NCBI GenBank assembly: GCA_030148725.1
Contig: JASBSU010000038.1
Location: forward strand, 1 to 62,211
Source of the DNA: Hyphomicrobium sp.
GTDB lineage: Bacteria > Pseudomonadota > Alphaproteobacteria > Rhizobiales > Hyphomicrobiaceae
Reading direction: 5' to 3'
DNA: 62,211 nucleotides
Below are positions 42,350 through 50,409 of the stretch, piece by piece. The position numbers were made by a program, and so were the translations under genes. Position 1 is the stretch's first letter, and every line of letters starts with the position of its first letter. The notes under the pieces were generated by a model. The model was not told the origin of the DNA. It saw only the letters and a program-made list of their open reading frames with translations, and searched no databases.

Positions 42350-43024
42350 ATGTATCGCGTCGCGCTTTGCGCAGTGGCTGCCATTGCTATGGCAGCCTGC
42401 AGCCTGGGATCTCAGTCGATCTCCTCGGGCTACAATCAGCCTGACACCACGGCTTCCATCAATTCATCGCCCAACGTGCAGAGCGTTGCGCTCGGCGGCG
42501 AGCCGTCCGTGCCGCGCGCCAAGACCCCTGCGGTCGCTGGCCAGCAGTATGCCGCGCTCGATCAGGCGCCGAAGGGCTCGTACGAGAAGGCGCCGACAGG
42601 TGCCCTGTCGGATCGCGATTATTCGCATACCGCGCTGGACGCCGAGCGCGCGCGCGACATCATCAATCAGTACCGCAAGGACAAGGGCCTGAAGCCGCTG
42701 AAGCTCAACGCCGAGCTGACAGAGGCAGCCAAGGCGCACGCACGCGATCTCGCCAAGTGGGACCGCATCTCGCACTATGGCTCGGACGGCTCCAACCCGT
42801 GGGACCGTGTGAAGCGCACCGGCTATCATGCGCGACTGGCCGCCGAGAACGTCGGCACCGGCCAGGTCGATTTCAATGAGGTCATGCGCGGCTGGAAGGA
42901 AAGCCCCGGTCACAACAAGAACCTGCTTCTCGGCGACGCGACGCACATGGGCATCGCCCTGGTGCAGGACCCGCGCACCGAGTTCAAATCCTTCTGGACG
43001 CTCGTGATCGGCTCGCCGATGTAG
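42350..43024 (+). CDS. CAP (SCP/PR-1) domain lipoprotein
   Basis: The 224-residue product has a lipoprotein signal (MYRVALCAVAAIAMAAC, lipobox MAAC). A disordered Ser/Pro/Ala stretch to about 95 and a CAP domain follow. In the domain are DIINQYRKDKGLKPLKLNAEL, AKAHARDLAKWDRISHYG, the AAENVGTG segment and the active-like pocket WKESPGHNKNLLLGDATHMGIAL. His of SHYG and of SPGHNKN match the conserved CAP cavity histidines. The start at 42350 has GCGGGAG upstream; an ATG at 42305 adds 15 residues before the signal. The CtrA box just upstream suggests cell-cycle control. The molecular role is unknown. Confidence 0.88.
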   Translation: MYRVALCAVAAIAMAACSLGSQSISSGYNQPDTTASINSSPNVQSVALGGEPSVPRAKTPAVAGQQYAALDQAPKGSYEKAPTGALSDRDYSHTALDAERARDIINQYRKDKGLKPLKLNAELTEAAKAHARDLAKWDRISHYGSDGSNPWDRVKRTGYHARLAAENVGTGQVDFNEVMRGWKESPGHNKNLLLGDATHMGIALVQDPRTEFKSFWTLVIGSPM

Positions 43025-43046
43025 GCCCGCCGACAGGCGAGACTTC

Positions 43047-43071
43047 AGCATGGCGAGCAAGGCGCCATGCT
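43047..43071. terminator. Bidirectional hairpin between converging genes
   Basis: AGCATGGCG (43047-43055) pairs with CGCCATGCT (43063-43071) over 9 bases with a 7-base loop, 23 bases after the CAP gene stop and 82 bases after the converging flippase stop. A second short stem CCGGCGC/GCGCCGG follows near 43090-43110. Either could end both transcripts. No T tract is visible. Confidence 0.55.
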
Positions 43072-43152
43072 CAGGCGCCAGGGCTTCCGGCGCGAGCGCC
43101 GGCTCTCAGCTCGCGCAACTCCTGCTGAGCACCAAGCCTCTCTCGACTCGTG

Positions 43153-44550
43153 TCAGCCCTTCTTACGCGACAGGTTCCGCCACACCGCCACCTCGATGCC
43201 GAGCGTGCGGCTGGCGGCGACGCTGTTTGCGAGCGCGCCAAGCGAAAGCACCACCGACGTGGCAATCGCTGCACCGATCAGTCCGTAAAGCGGTACCAGC
43301 ACCAGATTGAGCACGATGCTGGAGAGCGCCATCGAGACCTGCACAACGGCGCTGATCCCCTGCTTGCCAAGCATGTTCAACAGGAACTCCGTCGGCCCCA
43401 TCGCAGCGCGGAACAGGAAGCCTGCGACGAGGATCAGCATCACCGGATATCCCGAGACGAACTGCGGACCGAACAGCCACAGCAGCGGAATGCCGAGCGC
43501 CAGGATGGCGACGCCCGCCGCGAGCGACGGCCAGAAGGTCCAGTGCGATGCCTCGCGCGCAAAACGGTTGAGCGCTTCCTTGTCTCCACGTGCAGCGAGC
43601 GCGGCGAACTGGTTGGCCACCGAGCTGCCGACGGCGTAGTGCACGAACAGAATGAGCGACATCGTCTTCGCAGCGGCGAAGTAGATCGCAACGTCGGTCG
43701 GCGACATGTAATGCGAGACGATCAGCACGTCAGCACTCTGCAGCGTAAGCTCGCTGGCGTTCACGATGAGCAGCGGCCAGCTCGCCTTGAGCCACGTTGG
43801 AAATGCGTAGCTGCGCTCACCTTCGCCAACGATCTTCCTCACCCGACGCCGCATCAGCCATGACTGTACCGCGCTGGCGCCGAACGCCGCCACGACGGCT
43901 GCCGCCACCGCGGTGGTCGCAAGCATCGGTAGACCGGATGCGAGAGCGATGGTCATCACCGCGAGCAACAGCGCCGGACGCAGCACATACGGCGGCACCA
44001 TCGAGAGGCTCATCCAGGCGAAGGCTTTGCCGATGCCGTCCTGCACCCACGACAGCGAATAGAACGGAATGCACAACAACCCGATGTAGGCCGGCGTCAT
44101 GAAGTTGTCGTCGAATGGCTTGAACGCATAGAGCAGTCCGGCGCATGCGACCGCCACGACCGTTGCCATCGCGAACGTCAGCATAGAGGTCCCGACGACC
44201 ATGCCGCGCACCTTGGCGCTGTCGCCCGTCTCGCGGTAGTGCGGAATGAAGCGGATCGTCGTCACGCCGAGCCCGAGATCGGTGAGACCGCCGAGGATCA
44301 TCACCCACGTCCACACGAAGACGTAGATCCCGTATTCATAGCCACCCATCCACCGCGCAAGCGCGATTTGCGACAGGTAGAGCAGGCCGGCGCTGGCGCA
44401 GCGCAGGGCGAACACGGTGAAGGCGTCGCGTTGCGCACGATGGCGATCGTTCCGGGCATGCGCGATCTGCGCCAGCTGCCCGAACAGGCCCTTCACCCTC
44501 CGCAACAAGGCAGATGGTGGCGTCGCGGCGATTGCGCTGGTTTGGCTCAT
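43153..44550 (-). CDS. Polysaccharide/oligosaccharide flippase, MOP superfamily
   Basis: The 465-residue product has about 12 membrane segments and the Wzx/RfbX outline. The N-terminal segment FALRCASAGLLYLSQIALARWMG is followed by EYGIYVFVWTWVMILGGLTDLGLGV, a typical first repeat of polysaccharide exporters. A later segment is YFAAAKTMSLILFVHYAVGSSVANQFAAL, and it ends VAVWRNLSRKKG. It probably moves lipid-linked glycans across the inner membrane. Start 44550 (MSQTSA) lies 13 bases after the 71-residue gene; the frame runs further up but overlaps that gene. No glycosyltransferases are adjacent, so the substrate is unknown. Confidence 0.86.
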   Translation of the reverse strand: MSQTSAIAATPPSALLRRVKGLFGQLAQIAHARNDRHRAQRDAFTVFALRCASAGLLYLSQIALARWMGGYEYGIYVFVWTWVMILGGLTDLGLGVTTIRFIPHYRETGDSAKVRGMVVGTSMLTFAMATVVAVACAGLLYAFKPFDDNFMTPAYIGLLCIPFYSLSWVQDGIGKAFAWMSLSMVPPYVLRPALLLAVMTIALASGLPMLATTAVAAAVVAAFGASAVQSWLMRRRVRKIVGEGERSYAFPTWLKASWPLLIVNASELTLQSADVLIVSHYMSPTDVAIYFAAAKTMSLILFVHYAVGSSVANQFAALAARGDKEALNRFAREASHWTFWPSLAAGVAILALGIPLLWLFGPQFVSGYPVMLILVAGFLFRAAMGPTEFLLNMLGKQGISAVVQVSMALSSIVLNLVLVPLYGLIGAAIATSVVLSLGALANSVAASRTLGIEVAVWRNLSRKKG

Positions 44551-44563
44551 GCCGAGGGCATCA

Positions 44564-44779
44564 TCAGGAGAGCATGCGGTCGCGCTGGCGCTCGCGCACC
44601 CGCTCGGCGACGTCCGCCCATGCGAGGGAACGCGGTCGGTCGCCGGTTTTGTAGTGAAGGGCCGAGAAGAAGTCTGCGACTTCGGCGGCGTACAGTCCAT
44701 GCATTGCCTCGAGAACGCCCGCCATAGCGTCGGACTCGGGGTCGTCTATGGATGGCTTTTCTTGCCAGAGGTTTGCCAT
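44564..44779 (-). CDS. Small acidic hypothetical protein
   Basis: The 71-residue product is helical and without signal or membrane segment. It starts MANLWQEKPSIDDPESD, continues with AMAGVLEAMHGLYAAEVADFF and ends VRERQRDRMLS. It reads as a real gene because its composition is balanced, an AGGA lies 9 bases before the ATG at 44779, and it is spaced 13 bases before the flippase. A role in the same unit as the flippase is possible; no function can be given. Confidence 0.58.
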   Translation of the reverse strand: MANLWQEKPSIDDPESDAMAGVLEAMHGLYAAEVADFFSALHYKTGDRPRSLAWADVAERVRERQRDRMLS

Positions 44780-44914
44780 CGGCTCGGAATCCTGGTGTCA
44801 ACTTCGCAAAAGACCGGTCAGCAAGAAGCGCGCCACCGTTTCCTGCGCCAAAATGAAACTTGCTGGACGGCCATCCGTGCTAGGCTCCCGGAAAGGTCCG
44901 CTGGAGGGTTCGTC

Positions 44915-45136
44915 ATGTCCCGATCGTCGCGGTTAACGCTTTTTAGCACAGCAGCAACATTGCTCATGGCTGGGTCGGCGCTTGCCCAGGCAGGTCCGGC
45001 CGCGGGGGCCGCTGGCGCCCCGCCGCCCCCTGCCGATGAGACGAAGGTCGAGCCGCGGCAACCGAGCGTGCCGCAGGATCGCGTACCCCCGCCCGGATGT
45101 CCGTACCGCGATGGAAAGCTCGAGTTGATCGTTTAG
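44915..45136 (+). CDS. Small secreted proline-rich protein
   Basis: The 73-residue product has a clear signal peptide (MSRSSRLTLFSTAATLLMAG, cleavage after ALAQ) and an Ala/Gly/Pro-rich mature part. That part includes GAAGAPPPPADETKVEP and then PPPGCPYRDGKLELIV, with a single Cys. GGAGGG precedes the ATG at 44915. The family is not recognised. It is divergent from the 71-residue gene and convergent with the carboxypeptidase. Confidence 0.65.
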   Translation: MSRSSRLTLFSTAATLLMAGSALAQAGPAAGAAGAPPPPADETKVEPRQPSVPQDRVPPPGCPYRDGKLELIV

Positions 45137-45195
45137 GGACGCATCTCCCCGGCAGTCTCACTCCGGCGTAGCCAGCCCCGCGCGCCGCCGGCAAC

Positions 45196-46293
45196 TCACT
45201 GCTGCTGGAATGCGGCAGCAGGCATGGGCGGCGGCACCGTGCCGCGCAATTGGACCGCAGCAGCCGGCGCGCCGTCGCCGCTTTCGCCGGCCTGCCCGCC
45301 CGCCGGTCCGATGGTCACGGTCTCTGGCTTTGGCTCGCCCGCCGCCGGCTTCTTCTTAGCGATCTTGCGCTTTTTCGTTCCCGGCTTCTTCGCCACGTGC
45401 TCCTTGCAGCCCCAGGAGACGACGTCATTGCGAACGCTGCGCACCTGCGCGGCGTCCGCCAGCGGCATGTTATCGACCGTGGTGGAGTTGAAAAGCTGCT
45501 TCCACCCGGTTTGCTGGAAGCCATGCTCGAGCAGGCTCGCGGCGCGGATGTTGCGCTCCGCGCTCGAATTCTCGCCGAGCACAACGGCGATCACGCGGCG
45601 CCCGTCGCGGCTCGCCGTAGCAACGACGTTGAAACCGGAATCGCAAGTGAACCCGGTCTTCATGCCGTCGGCGCCTTCGAACGACGTCAAAAGCCCGTTG
45701 TGGGTCGTCAGCCGCTGTTTGCCGAGCCGCATGTCCGGCTTTTCCCAGTAATGCGCATACTCGGGGAAGTCGGTGATGATGGCACGAGCGAGTTTCGCGA
45801 GGTCGCGCGCCGTCGTCACCTGCGCCGGCGCCGGAAGCCCGTTGGCGTTGACGAACACCGTGCGGTCCATGCCGAGCTTGCGCGCCTTGGCGTTCATTTC
45901 CGCCACGAAGGCGACTTCGCTGCCCGCGACGGCCTCTGCCAGCATCACAGCCACATCGTTCGCCGACTTGATGATCAGCGCTTGCAGGCCAAGGTCGACG
46001 CTCATCTGACGGCCGACCGCCAGGCCGATTTTGCTCGGCGGCTGCACATGCGCGGCCTCGGAGCAGGAAATCTTTGATTTGAGGGTGAGCTTCCCGGTCT
46101 TCAGCGCCTCGAACACGAGGTACGCCGTCATCATCTTGGTGAGCGACGCGGGATGCCAGAGATTGTCGGCGTCCTCAGCGAAAAGCACCTTGCTGTTCGA
46201 CAGCTCGACGACCAGCGCTGGGCCGGCCTCAACCGTACGCGGCGCGAATGCTCCGAGCAGCAGTAGGGCGACGAATGCGGTGCCGCGGCGCAT
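45196..46293 (-). CDS. D-alanyl-D-alanine carboxypeptidase (S11 family)
   Basis: The 365-residue penicillin-binding protein removes the terminal D-Ala from peptidoglycan stem peptides in the periplasm. It has a signal peptide (TAFVALLLLGAFAPRTVEA). The active site is SLTK (PASLTKMM), then SAN (KSANDVAV), then KTG (GMKTGFTCDSG). The C-terminus is a Lys-rich linker (KKPGTKKRKIAKKKPAA) followed by a Pro/Ala/Gly tail and not the usual PBP5 C-terminal domain, so the membrane attachment may differ. The start at 46293 has GGGGGAA upstream. It is one of three penicillin-binding enzymes in the window. Confidence 0.93.
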   Translation of the reverse strand: MRRGTAFVALLLLGAFAPRTVEAGPALVVELSNSKVLFAEDADNLWHPASLTKMMTAYLVFEALKTGKLTLKSKISCSEAAHVQPPSKIGLAVGRQMSVDLGLQALIIKSANDVAVMLAEAVAGSEVAFVAEMNAKARKLGMDRTVFVNANGLPAPAQVTTARDLAKLARAIITDFPEYAHYWEKPDMRLGKQRLTTHNGLLTSFEGADGMKTGFTCDSGFNVVATASRDGRRVIAVVLGENSSAERNIRAASLLEHGFQQTGWKQLFNSTTVDNMPLADAAQVRSVRNDVVSWGCKEHVAKKPGTKKRKIAKKKPAAGEPKPETVTIGPAGGQAGESGDGAPAAAVQLRGTVPPPMPAAAFQQQ

Positions 46294-46400
46294 TAGGTTC
46301 CCCCGACAGTCTTCGACCTCGCCGGATAACATCTCAGGGCAGGCGCCGCAACGCAGCCGGCCGGGCTTTCGGGGATGGTGTGACCGTCTGCGCACAGTCA

Positions 46401-46428
46401 GCGACGCCCGAAAAAATTCGGGCATCGC
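46401..46428 (-). terminator. Hairpin with A4/T4 loop between two minus-strand genes
   Basis: GCCCGAA (46406-46412) and TTCGGGC (46417-46423) pair perfectly around AAAA. The stem extends through GCGA/TCGC across one C-A mismatch to 46401 and 46428. It lies 23-50 bases past the stop of the membrane-protein gene and upstream of the carboxypeptidase start. It may end the first transcript. The loop resembles that of the hairpin at 37270-37300. Confidence 0.5.
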
Positions 46429-46450
46429 CTTATTTCGGCGGTTTTGACCG

Positions 46451-47086
46451 TCAGATCGCCAGTTTGCGGTAGGCGTGCGCGACCGCAATCATCGTCACCG
46501 GCACCGAGACAAGAGTACCGACGATGAGCGCCAGGATGCCCAGAAAATTGATGCCCATGAGCGCCAGGAACAGCAGAAAGAGCGTCCACTTGTGGCCCTT
46601 CGTGATGCGCCAGCTCTCTTTGATCGCCTCGATGGGGCCGAGGCCCCGCTCGACCACCAGATACGGCACGAACAGCAGCGCGACGAGCAGGATGAAGCCG
46701 GGGATGATGAAAGCGACGAACCCGAGCGCCACGATGATGCCGGTAAGGATGTGCGCGACGAGGAAGCGCCAGAACGGACCCGGATTCCACAGATCGCCGA
46801 GCTGCACGGTTTCGATGTTGTCGTGCGCGCGCAGCGAGAAGGTGATGAGGCCCATGCCGACAAAGATCGAAACCACGACGCTGGCCAGCGTCGAGACGAG
46901 GTACATCGTCGTCATTGGCGGCGGGATGAGTTCGCCGTCCGGTCCGATGTCCGGCTGCGGTCCGAACATGCCCGGGATTGCCGATATGATGAGCGCCAGG
47001 ACGAGCGCGCCGATGAGGATCCAGGGACGCTTCTTGAACGTCTCCCAGCCGTAGCTGATGCAATCGCCGACCGACAGTGTGGACAT
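46451..47086 (-). CDS. Multi-pass membrane protein, unknown function
   Basis: The 211-residue product has about five hydrophobic segments: about 22-40, PWILIGALVLALIISAIPG; about 60-82, beginning YLVSTLASVVVSIFVGM; 105-125; 128-148; and about 170-195, LFLLFLALMGINFLGILALI. Between them lie FSLRAHDNIETVQLGDLW and GPIEAIKESWRITKGH. The GxxxAIxxSWxxxKG pattern before the last helix pair occurs in DUF975-like and glycerophosphodiesterase-associated membrane domains; the family is plausible, not sure. It is transcribed towards the carboxypeptidase gene. Confidence 0.75.
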   Translation of the reverse strand: MSTLSVGDCISYGWETFKKRPWILIGALVLALIISAIPGMFGPQPDIGPDGELIPPPMTTMYLVSTLASVVVSIFVGMGLITFSLRAHDNIETVQLGDLWNPGPFWRFLVAHILTGIIVALGFVAFIIPGFILLVALLFVPYLVVERGLGPIEAIKESWRITKGHKWTLFLLFLALMGINFLGILALIVGTLVSVPVTMIAVAHAYRKLAI

Positions 47087-47169
47087 GGCCCCTCCGAAAA
47101 GTGCTGCGGGCCAAGGTTTAGCGAAAAACCATCAACGCTCCGTGATGCGTGCGCGCGCGATTGAAACAA

Positions 47170-47202
47170 TCGACCTCGGCCGACACTGTCAGCCGAGGTC
47201 GA
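47170..47202 (-). terminator. Hairpin downstream of mgtE
   Basis: CGACCTCGGC (47171-47180) and GCCGAGGTCG (47192-47201) form a perfect 10-base stem, 11 with the flanking T-A pair, around an 11-base loop. On the minus strand it is followed by ATTGTTTC. It begins 37 bases past the mgtE stop and is the clearest intrinsic terminator in this part. Confidence 0.65.
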
Positions 47203-47238
47203 ACGCTGAAGGCTGATGCAACTTGTTCGCTCGGCGCC

Positions 47239-48588
47239 CTAGAGCAGCGTCCCGCGCAGGATCACCAGAGCGACGCTGAAATAGATGACGAGCCCCGTGA
47301 CATCGACGAGCGTCGCAACGAACGGCGCCGACGCGCTGGCAGGATCGAATCCGAGCCGCTTCATGATGAAGGGCAGCATGGCGCCCGCCAGCGACCCGAA
47401 CGTGACGATGCCGACAAGACCGGCCCCGACCGTCAGCGCCACGAGTTCCCAGTGTGGGCCGTAGTCGTAGATGCCGAACAGCTGCCAGGCGACGATGCGC
47501 GCGATTCCGAGCGCAGCGAGAATGCCGCCGAGCATCAGGCCCATTGGAATTTCGCGCACCGCGACCCGCCACCAGTCCCGCAGGCGCAACTGCCCGAGAG
47601 CCAGCGCGCGGATCAGAAGTGACGTCGACTGCGAGCCTGAGTTGCCGCCCGAGCTCATGATGAGCGGGATGAACAGCGTCAGCACCACCGCGCGCGCCAG
47701 TTCGTCCTCGAAGTGCTGCATGGCGCTCGCCGTCAGCATCTCGCCGAGAAAAAGCACGCTGAGCCAGCCGGCGCGCTTGCGGATCATCTGCAGGAAACCG
47801 ATTTCGAGATACGGCTCCACTGTGCCTTCGACGCCGCCGAACTTCTGCACGTCCTCGTCGCTCTCGGCCACGATGGTATCGATGATGTCGTCGACGGTGA
47901 TGATCCCCAGCACCTGATGGCGTGCGTTCAGCACCGGAAGCGCGAGCAGGTCGTGGATCGAGATGAGCCGCGCCACCTCCTCGCGATCGGCATCCGGCGC
48001 CACCCAGATCGGCTCATTGCCCGCGCCAATGGTCAGGATCGATTGCTGCGACTCGCCGGAGATCAGCTCGCGCAGCGACACGATGCGCACCAGCGTGCGC
48101 GTGCGCGGATCGACCACGAGCACCATGTAGACGGTCTCGCGCGTCTTCTGCACATCTCGGATGTAATCGAGCGTCTTCCCCACCGTGTAGGTCGAGGGAA
48201 CCGCGACGAATTCCGTCGTCATCAAGCTGCCGGCCGACCCTTCGGGATAGGCGAGCAGCAGCTTCAGCTGCATCGCCGTTTCGAAGTCGACATGCGCGAG
48301 CAGCGCGCTGCGATCGTGCCCGTCGAGCTGGCGCAGCGTATCGGCGGCGCGGTCAGCGGACATATCCTTGAGGATCTGCCCGGCAAGTCCGCTCGGCAGT
48401 TCAAGCAGGATCTCGCCGCCGTTCTTGAGCTCGGTGCGGTCGAGCACATCGATGGCGCGCTCCGGCGGCAGTTCCGCGATATGCGCAGCCGCGCTCTCCA
48501 CGTCCTCCTCATTGAGGCGTGCGACGATGTCGGCGATGTTGAGATCTGCGAACGGGTGCGTGACAGCCGCTGCGACGGTATCTTCCAT
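47239..48588 (-). CDS. mgtE: Magnesium transporter MgtE
   Basis: The 449-residue product has the three-part MgtE build. An N-terminal helical magnesium-sensor domain (about 10-130) precedes a pair of CBS domains (about 130-260, with MTTEFVAVPSTYTVGKTL and ITVDDIIDTIVAE). A five-helix pore follows with SSGGNSGSQSTSL and DPASASAPFVATLVDVTGL, the conserved selectivity segments. Length is standard. GAGGTGAG precedes the start. MgtE works as a homodimeric Mg2+ channel gated by cytoplasmic magnesium. Confidence 0.95.
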   Translation of the reverse strand: MEDTVAAAVTHPFADLNIADIVARLNEEDVESAAAHIAELPPERAIDVLDRTELKNGGEILLELPSGLAGQILKDMSADRAADTLRQLDGHDRSALLAHVDFETAMQLKLLLAYPEGSAGSLMTTEFVAVPSTYTVGKTLDYIRDVQKTRETVYMVLVVDPRTRTLVRIVSLRELISGESQQSILTIGAGNEPIWVAPDADREEVARLISIHDLLALPVLNARHQVLGIITVDDIIDTIVAESDEDVQKFGGVEGTVEPYLEIGFLQMIRKRAGWLSVLFLGEMLTASAMQHFEDELARAVVLTLFIPLIMSSGGNSGSQSTSLLIRALALGQLRLRDWWRVAVREIPMGLMLGGILAALGIARIVAWQLFGIYDYGPHWELVALTVGAGLVGIVTFGSLAGAMLPFIMKRLGFDPASASAPFVATLVDVTGLVIYFSVALVILRGTLL

Positions 48589-48839
48589 TTCTCACCTCGG
48601 GTTTCCGCCGTCGCGGATGGCCCGTGGCGAGCGAGAGGGCTCAGGCCAGGACGCGGCGCGACGGCTCGGACAATCGACTGCTACTGTCGCTTGGCATTGG
48701 CTCTTTCTCTCTATGGATTGGCAGCACCGCTGGGGCGCCGCCGCGGCTCATATGGACCTGTCGTTCGTCGCGGTCAAGCGGCCGAACGCGCGGCACGCTC
48801 ACGGCACACCGCGTTGGCTAAGGCGGGATGAACTGAGCG

Positions 48840-50141
48840 TCAGGCGCGTTGTGCGGCGGCGGCCGCCGATGGTGTTTCCTGCGAATACCGCCCCAGCCCC
48901 AGCAGCGCCGTGAACGTGATGGCGGAAGCCGCGAACAGGTAATAGCCGACCGCTTGCAGGCCGTAGTCGGTCGCCAGTGTGGTGGCGATGTAGGGTGCCA
49001 GAGAAGCACCGAAAATGCCCGCTGCGTTGAACGCCAGAGACGTCCCCGTATAGCGCACGCCCACCGGGAACGGCTCCGAGAGCGCCGTACCGAGCGGCCC
49101 ATAGGTGAGGCCCATCAAGGCCAGGCCGACGATCATGAAGGAGATGGCGCCGACCGCGTGACCGGAGCCGAACATCGGCTGGATCAGCAGCCCGAAGCCG
49201 CCGATGAGCGCCGTCGCCCACAGCAGCACTTTGCGACGGCCGTACTGGTCCGCGAGCCACGCCGAGAGTGGGATCGTGAGACCGAAGAACACCACACCGA
49301 TCATCTGGATCGGCAGGAACTCCTGCCGCGTATAGCCGAGCGCGCTGATGCCCCAGCTGAGCGCGAAGACCGTCATCAGGTAGAACAGCACGAAGGTCGC
49401 GAGCGCACCGAATGTGCCCAGGACCAGCAGCCACGAATGCTTTGCGAACACCGTCACCAGGGGCATGTGCACGCGATCGTCCTTCTCGACGGCCCGCTTG
49501 AACTCCGGCGTCTCGGTGATGCGAAGACGCACGTAGAGCCCGACGAGCACCAGCGAGGCGCTGGCGATGAATGGAATGCGCCAGCCGTACGCCATGAACT
49601 GCGCTTCGCTCATCAGTTCGGTGATCAGCAGGAAGATGCCCGTCGAGCACAGGAAGCCGATCGGCGCCCCGAGCTGCGGGAACATGCCGAACCACGCCTT
49701 CTTCGAGGGCGGCGCATTCTCGGTCGCCAGCAGAATCGCTCCGCCCCATTCGCCGCCGAGGCCGAGGCCCTGGAAGAAGCGGCAGGCGGCGAGCATGATC
49801 GGGGCCCAGATGCCGACGGTCTCGTAGGTCGGCAACAGCCCGATCGCCACGGTTGCGATGCCCATCGTCAGCAGTGCTGCGACGAGCGTTGCCTTGCGCC
49901 CGATCCGGTCGCCGAAATGCCCGAACAGCATCGCCCCGACCGGCCGCGCGAAGAACGCGATTGAGAAAGTCGCGAACGATTGCAGCGTCGCCGTCGTCGG
50001 GTCCGCGTTGGGGAAGAACAGGTGGGGGAACACCAGCACCGCGGCCGTTGCGTAGATGTAGAAATCGAAGAACTCGATGGCCGTGCCGGCGAGGCTGGCG
50101 AGCAGCACGCGGCGCGTGGAGACGTTGTTCGATCCGCTCAT
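48840..50141 (-). CDS. MFS transporter, metabolite:H+ symporter (MHS) family
   Basis: The 433-residue product has 12 predicted membrane segments and the MHS opening ASLAGTAIEFFDFYIYATAAV. The MFS signature between helices 2 and 3 is GHFGDRIGRKATLV, and FQGLGLGGEWGGAILL closes helix 4, as in ProP, ShiA and KgtP relatives. The substrate, an organic acid or osmolyte, is not evident. It is divergent from the VOC-domain gene across 268 bases. A 251-base gap to mgtE holds no recognised element. Confidence 0.92.
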   Translation of the reverse strand: MSGSNNVSTRRVLLASLAGTAIEFFDFYIYATAAVLVFPHLFFPNADPTTATLQSFATFSIAFFARPVGAMLFGHFGDRIGRKATLVAALLTMGIATVAIGLLPTYETVGIWAPIMLAACRFFQGLGLGGEWGGAILLATENAPPSKKAWFGMFPQLGAPIGFLCSTGIFLLITELMSEAQFMAYGWRIPFIASASLVLVGLYVRLRITETPEFKRAVEKDDRVHMPLVTVFAKHSWLLVLGTFGALATFVLFYLMTVFALSWGISALGYTRQEFLPIQMIGVVFFGLTIPLSAWLADQYGRRKVLLWATALIGGFGLLIQPMFGSGHAVGAISFMIVGLALMGLTYGPLGTALSEPFPVGVRYTGTSLAFNAAGIFGASLAPYIATTLATDYGLQAVGYYLFAASAITFTALLGLGRYSQETPSAAAAAQRA

Positions 50142-50322
50142 GGGCGAGCCTCGGCTGATGCAGCTTGCAGTCTGTCAGCCGCCTGGAGGAGGCCGTATGC
50201 GCGCGCCGATATGCATAGTCTGCCATGTGCCGGTCAAGTCGCAGCCTATGGCGGCAGCCGATTGGTACCCGGGCGCCGCGCTCCGGGAGCCGGGGAATTG
50301 ACAGGCTCCACTGGCCGGCTAA

Positions 50323-50373
50323 CCTCGGCCGGCGATCCGGGAGGCATCGGCCTAGACGGCCGAAAGGCCGAGG
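50323..50373 (+). promoter_or_regulatory. Alternative hairpins in the leader of the VOC-domain gene
   Basis: CGGCC-GAAA-GGCCG (50357-50370) forms a stem with a GNRA-type loop. TCGGCC (50347-50352) can pair instead with GGCCGA (50358-50363), and CCTCGGCC (50323-50330) with GGCCGAGG (50366-50373). These pairings exclude one another, and the region ends 36 bases before the ATG at 50410. It may be a structured leader or a terminator of an unseen upstream transcript; GC content alone can also produce this. Confidence 0.35.
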
Positions 50374-50409
50374 CCCGCCCGCTGAATTCATTCAGCAGGA
50401 GTGCGCCCG

